The translations under genes and the position numbers were made by a program. Source: Anaerolineae bacterium (GTDB taxonomy: Bacteria > Chloroflexota > Anaerolineae > Aggregatilineales > Aggregatilineaceae). Taken from it: DNA of 7,701 nt. The first letter of the stretch is position 1, and every line of letters starts with the position of its first letter. The notes under the pieces were generated by a model. It saw only the letters and a list, made by a program, of their open reading frames with translations, had not been told where the DNA came from and ran no database searches. The DNA lies in the NCBI GenBank assembly GCA_016929355.1, contig JAFGJA010000072.1, forward strand, positions 1 through 7,701, in the 5' to 3' direction. Of the stretch, positions 1-6,002 are shown one piece after another.

Positions 1-974
1 GAGCAGCGATCACCGGCTCCGTGCAGGTCATACGCGCGCTGCACCGTTTCGAACTGCTGGCGCACGCCCTCAAGCGGGAAAATATGATCCAGTTCACCCG
101 CAATCACACGGAACGGGCGTGGCGCAAATAACGCTGCCAGATCGCCCATTTCGGCATAGTCCAGAATACGCGGCACGTAGTTACATTCGCAGTGACGCAT
201 ACCGAGAATCGAGTGTTTGAACGAGCAGAAATAACAGGAAGGGACCATCACAGTGACGCGCTCATCCAATGCCGACAGCCAGAGCGTGGTCGTGCCGCCG
301 CCCGAATTGCCTGTAACCCCCATCGCGCCGGACACCACATCCGGGCGCGATTGGATGTACGTCATTGCCACCATGCCATCCCACACCCGTTCCCCGATCA
401 TGACTTTGCCTTGCATCAGGTAATCAAACGAAAGCTGGCGGCAGGTGCTCGCAAAGCCTTCCCCTTTGTTATCAATCACCTGGTCGCTCACCCGTTCGCC
501 AAAACCGCGCTGTTCCACCGCACACACCAGGTATCCGGCCTGGGCGAGCGCTTGCGCATAGTTGTTATCAACCGCGCGGCGATCTGCGGCGATTTCGTCG
601 TTGGGATAATTGCCCAGAATGTATTGCACGCTCGGATTATGCCCGTGAAACACCATCACCGGTTTATACGGGGGTGGGGTGTTGGGCACGAGCACGTACA
701 TCGGTGCGATCACGCGCTCGCCCAATGATGCGCCAATATCCAGCGCGTATTTTTCCTCACGATACCCGTCGCGCGCGATAGTTTGCAGCAGTTCCGGCTC
801 GACTGAAACCGGCAGCACGCGCCCCGCGATGCCCAATATCTCGCGCACTGTGGCGCGCAGCGTTTGCTGCCAGATGTTGAATTCATCTAACGTTTCGGCG
901 CGAAACGCGAGTTGGTGCGGTTTGGTCACGTACAGGTGATCAAGATGCGATTGTAAATGAAAGGGATTTGACAT
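1..974 (-). CDS. Alpha/beta-hydrolase, acetylxylan-esterase/dienelactone-hydrolase-like (3' end outside window)
   Basis: An open frame of 324 codons without a stop runs from an ATG at 974 off the left edge, so the C-terminus is missing. The protein shows the alpha/beta-hydrolase layout: an N-terminal helical extension (residues 1-70), a strand with the oxyanion-hole type motif VFHGH (108-112), the nucleophile elbow GNSGGG with Ser224 as the presumed nucleophile, and GELDHIFP with Asp296 as the presumed acid. The catalytic His would lie beyond the edge. No signal peptide is visible, so it is probably cytoplasmic. A cysteine-rich stretch (Cys247, 250, 262, 264) lies between nucleophile and acid and resembles the CxCNYVP segment I associate with a group annotated as acetylxylan esterase or prolyl-oligopeptidase-like hydrolase. 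The substrate cannot be read from the sequence. The start is supported by a GGAGG four bases upstream. It lies 26 nt behind the FHA gene, so probably in the same transcript. Confidence 0.85.
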   Translation of the reverse strand, partial: MSNPFHLQSHLDHLYVTKPHQLAFRAETLDEFNIWQQTLRATVREILGIAGRVLPVSVEPELLQTIARDGYREEKYALDIGASLGERVIAPMYVLVPNTPPPYKPVMVFHGHNPSVQYILGNYPNDEIAADRRAVDNNYAQALAQAGYLVCAVEQRGFGERVSDQVIDNKGEGFASTCRQLSFDYLMQGKVMIGERVWDGMVAMTYIQSRPDVVSGAMGVTGNSGGGTTTLWLSALDERVTVMVPSCYFCSFKHSILGMRHCECNYVPRILDYAEMGDLAALFAPRPFRVIAGELDHIFPLEGVRQQFETVQRAYDLHGAGDRC

Positions 975-978
975 TCGT

Positions 979-983
979 CCTCC
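979..983 (-). promoter_or_regulatory. Ribosome binding site of the esterase gene
   Basis: Read on the minus strand, GGAGG lies four bases before the ATG at 974, inside the 26-nt gap after the FHA gene. It is the strongest Shine-Dalgarno match on the minus strand of the window. It fixes the start of a gene whose other end is not visible. Confidence 0.7.
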
Positions 984-1000
984 GTGATAAGTAAAGAATT

Positions 1001-2167
1001 CTATTCTTTCGGCTCCACCGGCACATCAGACAATTCTAGCGTACTTGTGACCAGTACCGGCAAAGACACTCTCAGTTTTTCGGCATAAGCGGCTTTATCC
1101 CGCTCCGGCAAGCGCGGCTTGATGTGGTTGATCACCTGATTGATCAACAGATCAAGCGCCGCTTCGCGCACAATTTCTTGCGTGGTGCGTCGCTGGTCAT
1201 TCTCCAGTGATAGGGGGGGCGCTGTTTTGCCCTGATCACTCTGCTTATCTTCCGGTTGCACGGCGTCCTGCGCGTCTGTTTTGCGCACATCCTGCTCTTG
1301 AGTGGCTTTTTCGTTTTTGTCCGGCGGCGGTTCGGTTGCGAGAGGTGTGGGCGTGCGAATGATTTCCGCGCCGTCAATATAGGCCGCCGTCCAGGGCTGA
1401 ATGACTTCCTTCACCAGTTGGATCGCGTCCGCCACTTTTTCCAGGCGCACATTCAGCACGCCGTTCGAACTGACACTGATCGTATGCAGCGCCACCTCAG
1501 AGGGCGCGCGTTCGAGGATGTCATCTACCACAAACTGTACTTCGGCCAGCGCCCGCAGATAGGGACTCACATGATTCGCCAGAAAATGCGGCGTTAGCTT
1601 GCGGCGACGGACCAATGGCGCGCCGGTATCCACCAGGAAGATCGACATCATCGCCTTGAAATACACAAACAACACCAGATGCCCGATCCGAATCTGGTCG
1701 CCACTGCCGAGCGCGTGGGGTTTATGCGGAGGCAGCCGGTTTTCATTGACCCAGGTCCCGTTGGCGCTGCCCAAATCCTCAATCGTATAGCCATCCGGCG
1801 AACTGCGAATCAACGCATGGCGGCGTGAAACCCCCATCGCATACGCATTATAAATGGTCAGATCGATTTCCGGCGCGGCTTCATTGGGCACTTGCCGCCC
1901 CAGGATCATCGTATCCGTTTGCTCGACATGGAGCGGATCGGTGAAGCCCGGAATCAGGAATGCGAGCGTATCCGCCATCAGCGAAACCCCTTCCGCGTCA
2001 GGAATCCCGCGCGAGAGTTGGACTTTGGCGAGATTGGCCGTATCGGGCATGGGCACGGTCAGTAAAAGCTGCCGCCCACACTTGGCGCAATGCGTGGCAT
2101 CCGGTAGATTGACATGATCGCAATGCGGGCACACTACCGGAGCTTTTTGTTGTTTGTTATTGGACAT
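1001..2167 (-). CDS. Zinc-ribbon and FHA domain protein
   Basis: A 388-residue protein. Residues 13-30 form a small zinc ribbon with CPHC (Cys13, Cys16) and CAKC (Cys27, Cys30). Residues 86-170 are a forkhead-associated domain, the module that binds phosphothreonine peptides. Its hallmark residues are present: Gly90-Arg91, Ser114 and His117 in SRRH, and Asn136-Gly137 in GSANGT. Residues 174-271 form a probably folded alpha/beta segment that I do not recognise. Residues 272-325 are a charged Pro/Thr/Gln-rich linker, probably disordered, and residues 328-380 look like a helical C-terminal domain. There is no membrane segment or signal peptide, so it is cytoplasmic. The ATG start has GGGGAG eight bases upstream. 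The gene begins 20 nt after the sbcC stop, so the two are very probably co-transcribed. Domain calls are firm; the cellular role, as phospho-dependent adaptor or regulator, is inference. No Ser/Thr kinase gene is in the window. Confidence 0.9.
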   Translation of the reverse strand: MSNNKQQKAPVVCPHCDHVNLPDATHCAKCGRQLLLTVPMPDTANLAKVQLSRGIPDAEGVSLMADTLAFLIPGFTDPLHVEQTDTMILGRQVPNEAAPEIDLTIYNAYAMGVSRRHALIRSSPDGYTIEDLGSANGTWVNENRLPPHKPHALGSGDQIRIGHLVLFVYFKAMMSIFLVDTGAPLVRRRKLTPHFLANHVSPYLRALAEVQFVVDDILERAPSEVALHTISVSSNGVLNVRLEKVADAIQLVKEVIQPWTAAYIDGAEIIRTPTPLATEPPPDKNEKATQEQDVRKTDAQDAVQPEDKQSDQGKTAPPLSLENDQRRTTQEIVREAALDLLINQVINHIKPRLPERDKAAYAEKLRVSLPVLVTSTLELSDVPVEPKE

Positions 2168-2187
2168 CTTGATTTCTCCCCATCCCT

Positions 2188-4752
2188 CTAACGCAGCCTG
2201 ACCCGGCTGCCATCGGGCGTTTTGGTTATTTCAATTTGGACCGGGAATGCGTCGCGCAGTTCGTCGATATGCGTGATCACTAACAGCAGATCGAATTGTT
2301 CCTGCACCGAATTGATCGCTTCGACTAGGCGCTGGCGTCCAGCTTCATCCTGCGTGCCGAAGCCCTCATCGACAAAGAGTGTGCGCAACTGCGCCCCGGC
2401 GCGGCGGGCTAACATCTGGCTCAACGCCACGCGGATCGCAAAATTGACACGAAAGGCTTCCCCGCCGGAATACGATTCATAAGCGCGTGTACCGAGTTCG
2501 TCACTGATCAGAATATCCAGCGTTTCCGCCACGCCACCCGTGCGTTTTTCGCGCTGCGTATCCAACCGGACATGCATCCGGCCCTCGGTCATTTTGTTCA
2601 GCAGGTGATTCGCTTCCTCTTCCAGTTCGGGAATCGCTGCTTCTATAATCATCGCCGGAATCCCGTTCCGGCCAAATGCGGCGCGCAAATCCTCAAAAAT
2701 GCCCTTGTCCACGCTGAGTGTATCGCGGCGCTGGGCGAGTTCGACCTTACGCTGGCGCGCTTGCTCCAATGCCTTGAGCGCTTGCTCCGCGCGGATCACC
2801 TGTTCGTTGGCGCGGCGTTCCTCGGTGCGGCGCTGGCGCAGCTCATCTTCGCGCCGTTTTGCCTCCTCGACCTGCTCTTGCAGTGCGTCGATCTCGGTCT
2901 GGGCGGTATCGCGTTCTTGTTCCTCATCTTCTAACACCTTCAGCCAGCGTTCGCGTCGTGCTTCCGCATGTTCAAGACTCTGCTCGACTTCCGGTAACTG
3001 CTTGAGCGCCGCTTCCAGATCGCGCTGGCGGCTGTCGTAGGCCGCGTAGACGCTCAACGTTTCGCGGGCGGCGGTGTGCGCCTCGGAATCATAACCCAGC
3101 GCGTCGATCTCACCCTGGATCGTATCACGCTGCACGCGCAATTCCTGCGCATATTCACCGGCTTCCAGCATGGTTTCGATCACCTGCAATTCGGAGAGTT
3201 CCGTTTGCAGCGTGGCGGCGGCGGTTTGCGCGTCTTCTACACGCGATTGCAACTGCGCCACGCGATCCCGCAGGGGTTGCAGGCGTTTGAGTTCGCTCTC
3301 TACCGCCGCAATCTCTGCCTGATGCGTCTTGATCGCCTCTGTAATCGCGTCACGCCGCGCGACGTTCGCGCGGTAGGCGTCACCGCGATCCGTACCTTCG
3401 GCGGTGATTTCCGCGAGCAGCGTTTCCTTGTGATCGCCTTCGAGCGGCTGCCCACAGAGCGGACACGTCGCCTCCGCCTGGCTGAGTTGGTTAATGCGCG
3501 TTTCAAGTCGTTTCATCTCCGCATAGAGTGTTTCGTTGTGCGCCTTGAGTTCGGCATTTTCCTCATTCAGCGCGTTGATCGTGGTGCGCAGTTCGTCGCG
3601 GCGCTTTTCCTCCGCTTCGAGCCGGATCACTTCCGCGCGCACATCGTCCAGATCGGCGTGCAGATCGTCCAATTCAGACGCGCGGCGCTCGGCATCTTGC
3701 ATCCGCGTGCGGTGCGTGGTCGCCTGCTGTTCGAGATCGTTGCGCTCGGCCTGGATGCGTTTATCCGTTTCGGCCAGCCGATCTTTGATCGCGGACATGA
3801 CCTGCAATTTTTCGCCCAGTTGTTGATCCGCTTCACGCGCGGCCTGCAACTGCGCATACCCCGCCTGGATCGAGTCCTGATCGTCAACCAGGGCGCTTAA
3901 TCGCTCTAGTTGTTTGGCGTAGCGTTCAAGTTCCGCTTCAGTTTCGTCCAGATCGCGCTGGCGCTGCTTGATGCGGTGTTCGGCCTGCGCAAGATGGGCG
4001 GTGGCCGCGTTCATCTGGTCCTGCGCCCCGGCCACCTCGTTATAGCGCGCTTCGGCTTCTTCGCGCAGTTGAGTCGCGTCGGCTAACGCGGCCTGCGCAT
4101 CGTCCAGATCGCGCTTGAGCGACGGCTCTTTCGCTTCCTCGCGTTCGATCTCGTCCAGTTGCAGCGCGATCACTTCTAAGTTGTGATCAATCTGCCGTAA
4201 GCGCTCTTTAGTACGATTTTCGTAAACCTGCCACTGATCCAACCCTAAAATATCCGATAGAATCGCTTTGCGCTGCCCCGGCGTCTGGATCGTGAAGGCA
4301 TCCGCGCGGCCCTGCTGCAAAAAGGCCGAATGCACAAACGTATTGTAATCCAGGCGCAGCAGTTCCGTGATGCGGTGATCCGTTTCGCGCACGGATGGCG
4401 CGCTGATCAACTGCCACGTATTACCTTCATTGTCCCAGACATGGAAATCGAGTTGGCTACGCCCGCTACGCGCTGTCTTGCCGCGCTGCCGACGCCGCAC
4501 CACCCGGTATTTATCTTCGCCTTGCAAAAAATCCAACTGGACGACCATATCTTGCTGGCCCTGGTAGATCAGGTCGTCGTCACTGCGGACGCGCGCCTTG
4601 CCCCACAGCGCCCAGGTGATCGCATCCAGCAAAGAGGATTTCCCCGCCCCATTCGGCCCGGTCAGGCACGCCAGATGCAGCCCGTCCAGAATGATCGGAT
4701 CGGGTTGGCGATAGGCTAAAAAGTTACGCAATTCCAATCGCGTTGGCAGCAT
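2188..4752 (-). CDS. sbcC: SbcC/Rad50-type DNA repair ATPase
   Basis: An SMC-like ATPase that with the nuclease SbcD (Mre11) processes DNA ends and hairpins. From the ATG at 4752 it has 854 residues; an in-frame TTG at 4770 would add six. I prefer the ATG because Rad50 proteins begin with this LxLxNF segment and AAGG lies nine bases upstream. Visible motifs are Walker A GPNGAGKS (32-39), a Q-loop region SAFLQQGRA (142-150), coiled coil (about 180-425), zinc hook CPLC (Cys430, Cys433) almost exactly mid-protein, a second coiled coil (about 465-685), ABC signature SYSGGE (760-765), Walker B LFVDEGFG (Asp795, Glu796) and His828 in ITH. All catalytic elements are intact. At 854 residues it is shorter than E. 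coli SbcC (1048) and close to archaeal Rad50. The usual neighbour sbcD is not adjacent; instead a kinase-like gene lies upstream and an FHA gene downstream. Confidence 0.96.
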   Translation of the reverse strand: MLPTRLELRNFLAYRQPDPIILDGLHLACLTGPNGAGKSSLLDAITWALWGKARVRSDDDLIYQGQQDMVVQLDFLQGEDKYRVVRRRQRGKTARSGRSQLDFHVWDNEGNTWQLISAPSVRETDHRITELLRLDYNTFVHSAFLQQGRADAFTIQTPGQRKAILSDILGLDQWQVYENRTKERLRQIDHNLEVIALQLDEIEREEAKEPSLKRDLDDAQAALADATQLREEAEARYNEVAGAQDQMNAATAHLAQAEHRIKQRQRDLDETEAELERYAKQLERLSALVDDQDSIQAGYAQLQAAREADQQLGEKLQVMSAIKDRLAETDKRIQAERNDLEQQATTHRTRMQDAERRASELDDLHADLDDVRAEVIRLEAEEKRRDELRTTINALNEENAELKAHNETLYAEMKRLETRINQLSQAEATCPLCGQPLEGDHKETLLAEITAEGTDRGDAYRANVARRDAITEAIKTHQAEIAAVESELKRLQPLRDRVAQLQSRVEDAQTAAATLQTELSELQVIETMLEAGEYAQELRVQRDTIQGEIDALGYDSEAHTAARETLSVYAAYDSRQRDLEAALKQLPEVEQSLEHAEARRERWLKVLEDEEQERDTAQTEIDALQEQVEEAKRREDELRQRRTEERRANEQVIRAEQALKALEQARQRKVELAQRRDTLSVDKGIFEDLRAAFGRNGIPAMIIEAAIPELEEEANHLLNKMTEGRMHVRLDTQREKRTGGVAETLDILISDELGTRAYESYSGGEAFRVNFAIRVALSQMLARRAGAQLRTLFVDEGFGTQDEAGRQRLVEAINSVQEQFDLLLVITHIDELRDAFPVQIEITKTPDGSRVRLR

Positions 4753-4808
4753 TATGTTAAACCTTATCAAGTGTCAAACACTGTTTGAGGACTGAATATT
4801 ACAATCTT

Positions 4809-4830
4809 TTGTTTTTACCTTGTTTTTACC
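4809..4830. repeat. Two perfect tandem copies of an 11-bp T-rich unit
   Basis: TTGTTTTTACC occurs twice head to tail (4809-4819 and 4820-4830). A degenerate third copy (TTGATTTTATT, 4831-4841) and the beginning of a fourth (TTGTTTTTCTCC, 4842-4853) follow. On the transcribed minus strand this gives an A-rich, poorly structured leader about 57 nt ahead of the sbcC start. Such runs can vary in copy number by slippage. No protein-coding role is apparent. Confidence 0.75.
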
Positions 4831-4841
4831 TTGATTTTATT

Positions 4842-4886
4842 TTGTTTTTCTCCGTTTTCTTTGTGTTTTCTGTGTCTCTGTGGTGA
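4842..4886 (-). repeat. Dispersed repeat of the CACCACAGAGACACAG type
   Basis: Read on the minus strand, the tract starts ten bases after the kinase-gene stop with TTCACCACAGAGACACAG, then continues through AAAACACAAAGAAAAC and GGAGAAAAAC. This purine-rich quasi-periodic sequence matches, from memory, a repeat seen in intergenic spacers of many unrelated bacterial genomes. Translated, it gives an HHRDTENTKKTEK-like peptide that turns up as a spurious ORF, and that peptide is present here in a false frame (4826-5095, minus). It does not resemble a rho-independent terminator: there is no stem followed by a T run in the direction of transcription. Copy number elsewhere in this genome cannot be seen. 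Confidence 0.6.
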
Positions 4887-4895
4887 ATACTGCTT

Positions 4896-5714
4896 TTACA
4901 CCACCGGCAGCGATACCCAGAACGTACTGCCTTCATCGCGCACGCTCTCCACATCAATCCGCCCCTCGTGCAGATCAATGATGCGTTCCGCCAGCGCCAG
5001 GCCCAGGCCCACGCTGCCCGGATTCGGGTAATCGGCGCGGTTGGCCCACCAGAAACGTTTGAAAATGTGCGGCAGATCGTCGGGATCGATGCCAATGCCG
5101 TTATCGCGGATCGTGGCGATGGCGTAACCCTGATGCGCGTGCGCTTTGATCGTGATGCGCCCGCCGCGCGGCGTGAAATCCACCGCGTTATTCACCACCG
5201 CGCCCAGCGCGCTCTTGATCAGGTAATTATCCGCCAATACACGCGCGCTGCCCGCTTCCGGTTGAAAGATCAGCGTATGGGTGCGCTGATCCGCGAGCGG
5301 CTTATAGCGATCCACGACCTGCTGCACAAGCCGGTTCCAACTGGTCGGCGCGCGATCCAGTTCCGCGAGGTTATCGAGCCGGATCATGAGCAGCATATTT
5401 TCAAACAGCCGCTCCAGATAACCCACCTGCGCATCCAACACGCGCCACTGCTCCGCCTGCACATCCTCGGCGGGGATGCTGCGCAGCGTCATCACGCTCG
5501 CTTTGATCACGGTCAGGGGCGTCGTCACAAAGCCGGACATGCTGCCCAGGAAACTCTTGAGCACCGTCGCCTTGACTTCGGCAATCGCGCGTTCGAGCGC
5601 TTCCTTGCCGGAGCGCTTATGCTCGGCCAGCGCCGCTTCTAACGCCGCGATCTGGTCGCGCGCCTGGGCGAGTTCTGCTATCAGTTCGGCCTTTGTCTGG
5701 TCGTGATCGCTCAC
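4896..5714 (-). CDS. Soluble histidine-kinase-like ATPase lacking the phospho-acceptor His
   Basis: A 272-residue protein with no membrane segment. Residues 5-50 are an Ala/Glu-rich coiled coil. Residues 50-115 follow the HisKA dimerisation helices, and about 155-272 form a HATPase_c domain with N box (Asn175-Asn176 in VVNNAVDFTP), G1 box DNGIGI (204-209), F box (IFKRFWW, 217-223) and G2 box GSVGLGLALA (233-242). The H box, normally SHELRTPL, reads SGFVTTPL (60-67), so the phosphorylated His is replaced by Gly61 (GGC at 5534-5532). ATP binding is therefore likely, but classical autophosphorylation on His is not. The GTG start is supported by an in-frame TAG at 5726-5724 leaving no room upstream; only a weak AGG lies eight bases before it. 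No response regulator is adjacent. It could be a pseudokinase, an atypical HK, or a partner that phosphorylates another protein in trans. Confidence 0.85.
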   Translation of the reverse strand: MSDHDQTKAELIAELAQARDQIAALEAALAEHKRSGKEALERAIAEVKATVLKSFLGSMSGFVTTPLTVIKASVMTLRSIPAEDVQAEQWRVLDAQVGYLERLFENMLLMIRLDNLAELDRAPTSWNRLVQQVVDRYKPLADQRTHTLIFQPEAGSARVLADNYLIKSALGAVVNNAVDFTPRGGRITIKAHAHQGYAIATIRDNGIGIDPDDLPHIFKRFWWANRADYPNPGSVGLGLALAERIIDLHEGRIDVESVRDEGSTFWVSLPVV

Positions 5715-5760
5715 CGTGAATGCCTATTCTAATGGAGAAAACAAATAGATTCCGCATGAT

Positions 5761-5835
5761 CATGTAGGGGCAAACGCGAACCTGCGGTTCGTCATGTGTT
5801 CGCCCTAGGCCGACACGTTGGTCGGCCCCTACATG
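5761..5835. repeat. 75-bp intergenic element with terminal inverted repeats and two hairpins
   Basis: The element begins with CATGTAGGGGC (5761-5771) and ends with its exact reverse complement GCCCCTACATG (5825-5835). Inside are two perfect small stems: CGAACC-TGC-GGTTCG (5777-5791) and GGCCGAC-ACGTTG-GTCGGCC (5808-5827, overlapping the right terminal repeat by three bases). It contains no gene. It lies in the 288-nt divergent spacer, about 45 nt behind the start of the kinase-like gene and 98 nt before the lacI -35 box. The look is that of a short palindromic dispersed repeat (MITE- or REP-like) mobilised in trans, if at all. No clear target-site duplication flanks it. Confidence 0.7.
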
Positions 5836-5861
5836 CTCTGCCTACCATTGTACCAACAATA

Positions 5862-5880
5862 TTCAGGCAGGCTACCTGAA
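5862..5880. other. Small inverted repeat in the divergent spacer
   Basis: TTCAGG (5862-5867) and CCTGAA (5875-5880) are perfect reverse complements around a seven-base loop. It is followed by ATTTTAGGGG, too short a T run for a convincing terminator, and there is no plus-strand gene upstream to terminate. It may be a regulator site or chance. Apart from this and the 75-bp element, I see nothing in 5715-5932 beyond a possible minus-strand -10 (TAGAAT, 5731-5726) with no matching -35. Confidence 0.3.
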
Positions 5881-5932
5881 ATTTTAGGGGCCAGCACAAC
5901 ACAATATTTAAGGTACATTTTGCGTTCCTTCA

Positions 5933-5961
5933 TTGACATCCGAAACGTTTTGGATTATGCT
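5933..5961 (+). promoter_or_regulatory. Sigma70-type promoter of the lacI-family gene
   Basis: A consensus -35 box TTGACA (5933-5938) is separated by exactly 17 bp from TATGCT (5956-5961), which matches four of six positions of the -10 consensus including the key first T, A and last T. Transcription would begin near 5968, leaving a leader of about 35 nt before the ATG at 6003. Two LacI-type operators overlap the spacer and the initial transcribed region, which strengthens the call. Confidence 0.75.
5939..5954. promoter_or_regulatory. LacI-family operator O1
   Basis: TCCGAAACGTTTTGGA is a 16-bp palindrome with one mismatched pair, centred on CG (5946/5947), the central step typical of LacI-family operators. 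It exactly fills the spacer between the -35 and -10 boxes, so bound repressor would exclude RNA polymerase. The likely ligand is the LacI-family protein encoded immediately downstream, meaning autorepression. Confidence 0.75.
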
Positions 5962-5972
5962 ACAAATAAGAC

Positions 5973-5988
5973 TGAAAACGTTTCGGAT
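5973..5988. promoter_or_regulatory. LacI-family operator O2
   Basis: AAAACGTTTCGGAT (5975-5988) is the exact reverse complement of 14 bases spanning O1 (ATCCGAAACGTTTT, 5938-5951). The right half-site is perfect, while the left half is preserved only in its inner four bases. The centre (5979/5980) is 33 bp from that of O1, about three helical turns, so two repressor dimers would sit on the same face of the DNA. It covers the expected transcription start region. Confidence 0.65.
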
Positions 5989-6002
5989 AGATTTTTACGG
6001 CT

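Noticed and set aside
192..939. Two plus-strand open frames opposite the esterase gene
   Set aside because: The minus strand encodes a continuous alpha/beta-hydrolase with its nucleophile and acid motifs. The plus-strand frames show no motif and overlap each other.
3076..3900. Long plus-strand open frame (274 codons) opposite sbcC
   Set aside because: It lies wholly antisense to a coiled-coil gene with intact motifs. Its translation is a composition-driven Arg/Leu/Phe-rich sequence with no recognisable domain, and no ribosome binding site stands out.
4732..4778. Possible promoter ahead of sbcC on the minus strand (TTGACA at 4771-4766 with CATAAT)
   Set aside because: TTGACA is good, but the nearest -10-like CATAAT is only 15 bp away and overlaps the ATG at 4752, which would place the transcript start inside the gene. 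Transcription from the kinase-gene side or from another site is more likely.
4826..5095. Minus-strand open frame of 89 codons ending in an HHRDTENTKK-type peptide
   Set aside because: It is an out-of-frame reading of the kinase 3' end that runs into the repeat tract. That peptide is a known artefact of this repeat type, not a protein.
4968..5642. Plus-strand open frame (224 codons) opposite the kinase-like gene
   Set aside because: It is antisense to a gene with clear HATPase boxes. The protein is rich in Arg, His and Gln without domain features, as expected from the complement of GC-rich coding DNA.
5761..5835. CRISPR-like or riboswitch-like structure
   Set aside because: There is no repeated unit with spacers, and the two simple hairpins with matching outer ends fit a short palindromic repeat element better than any riboswitch fold I know.
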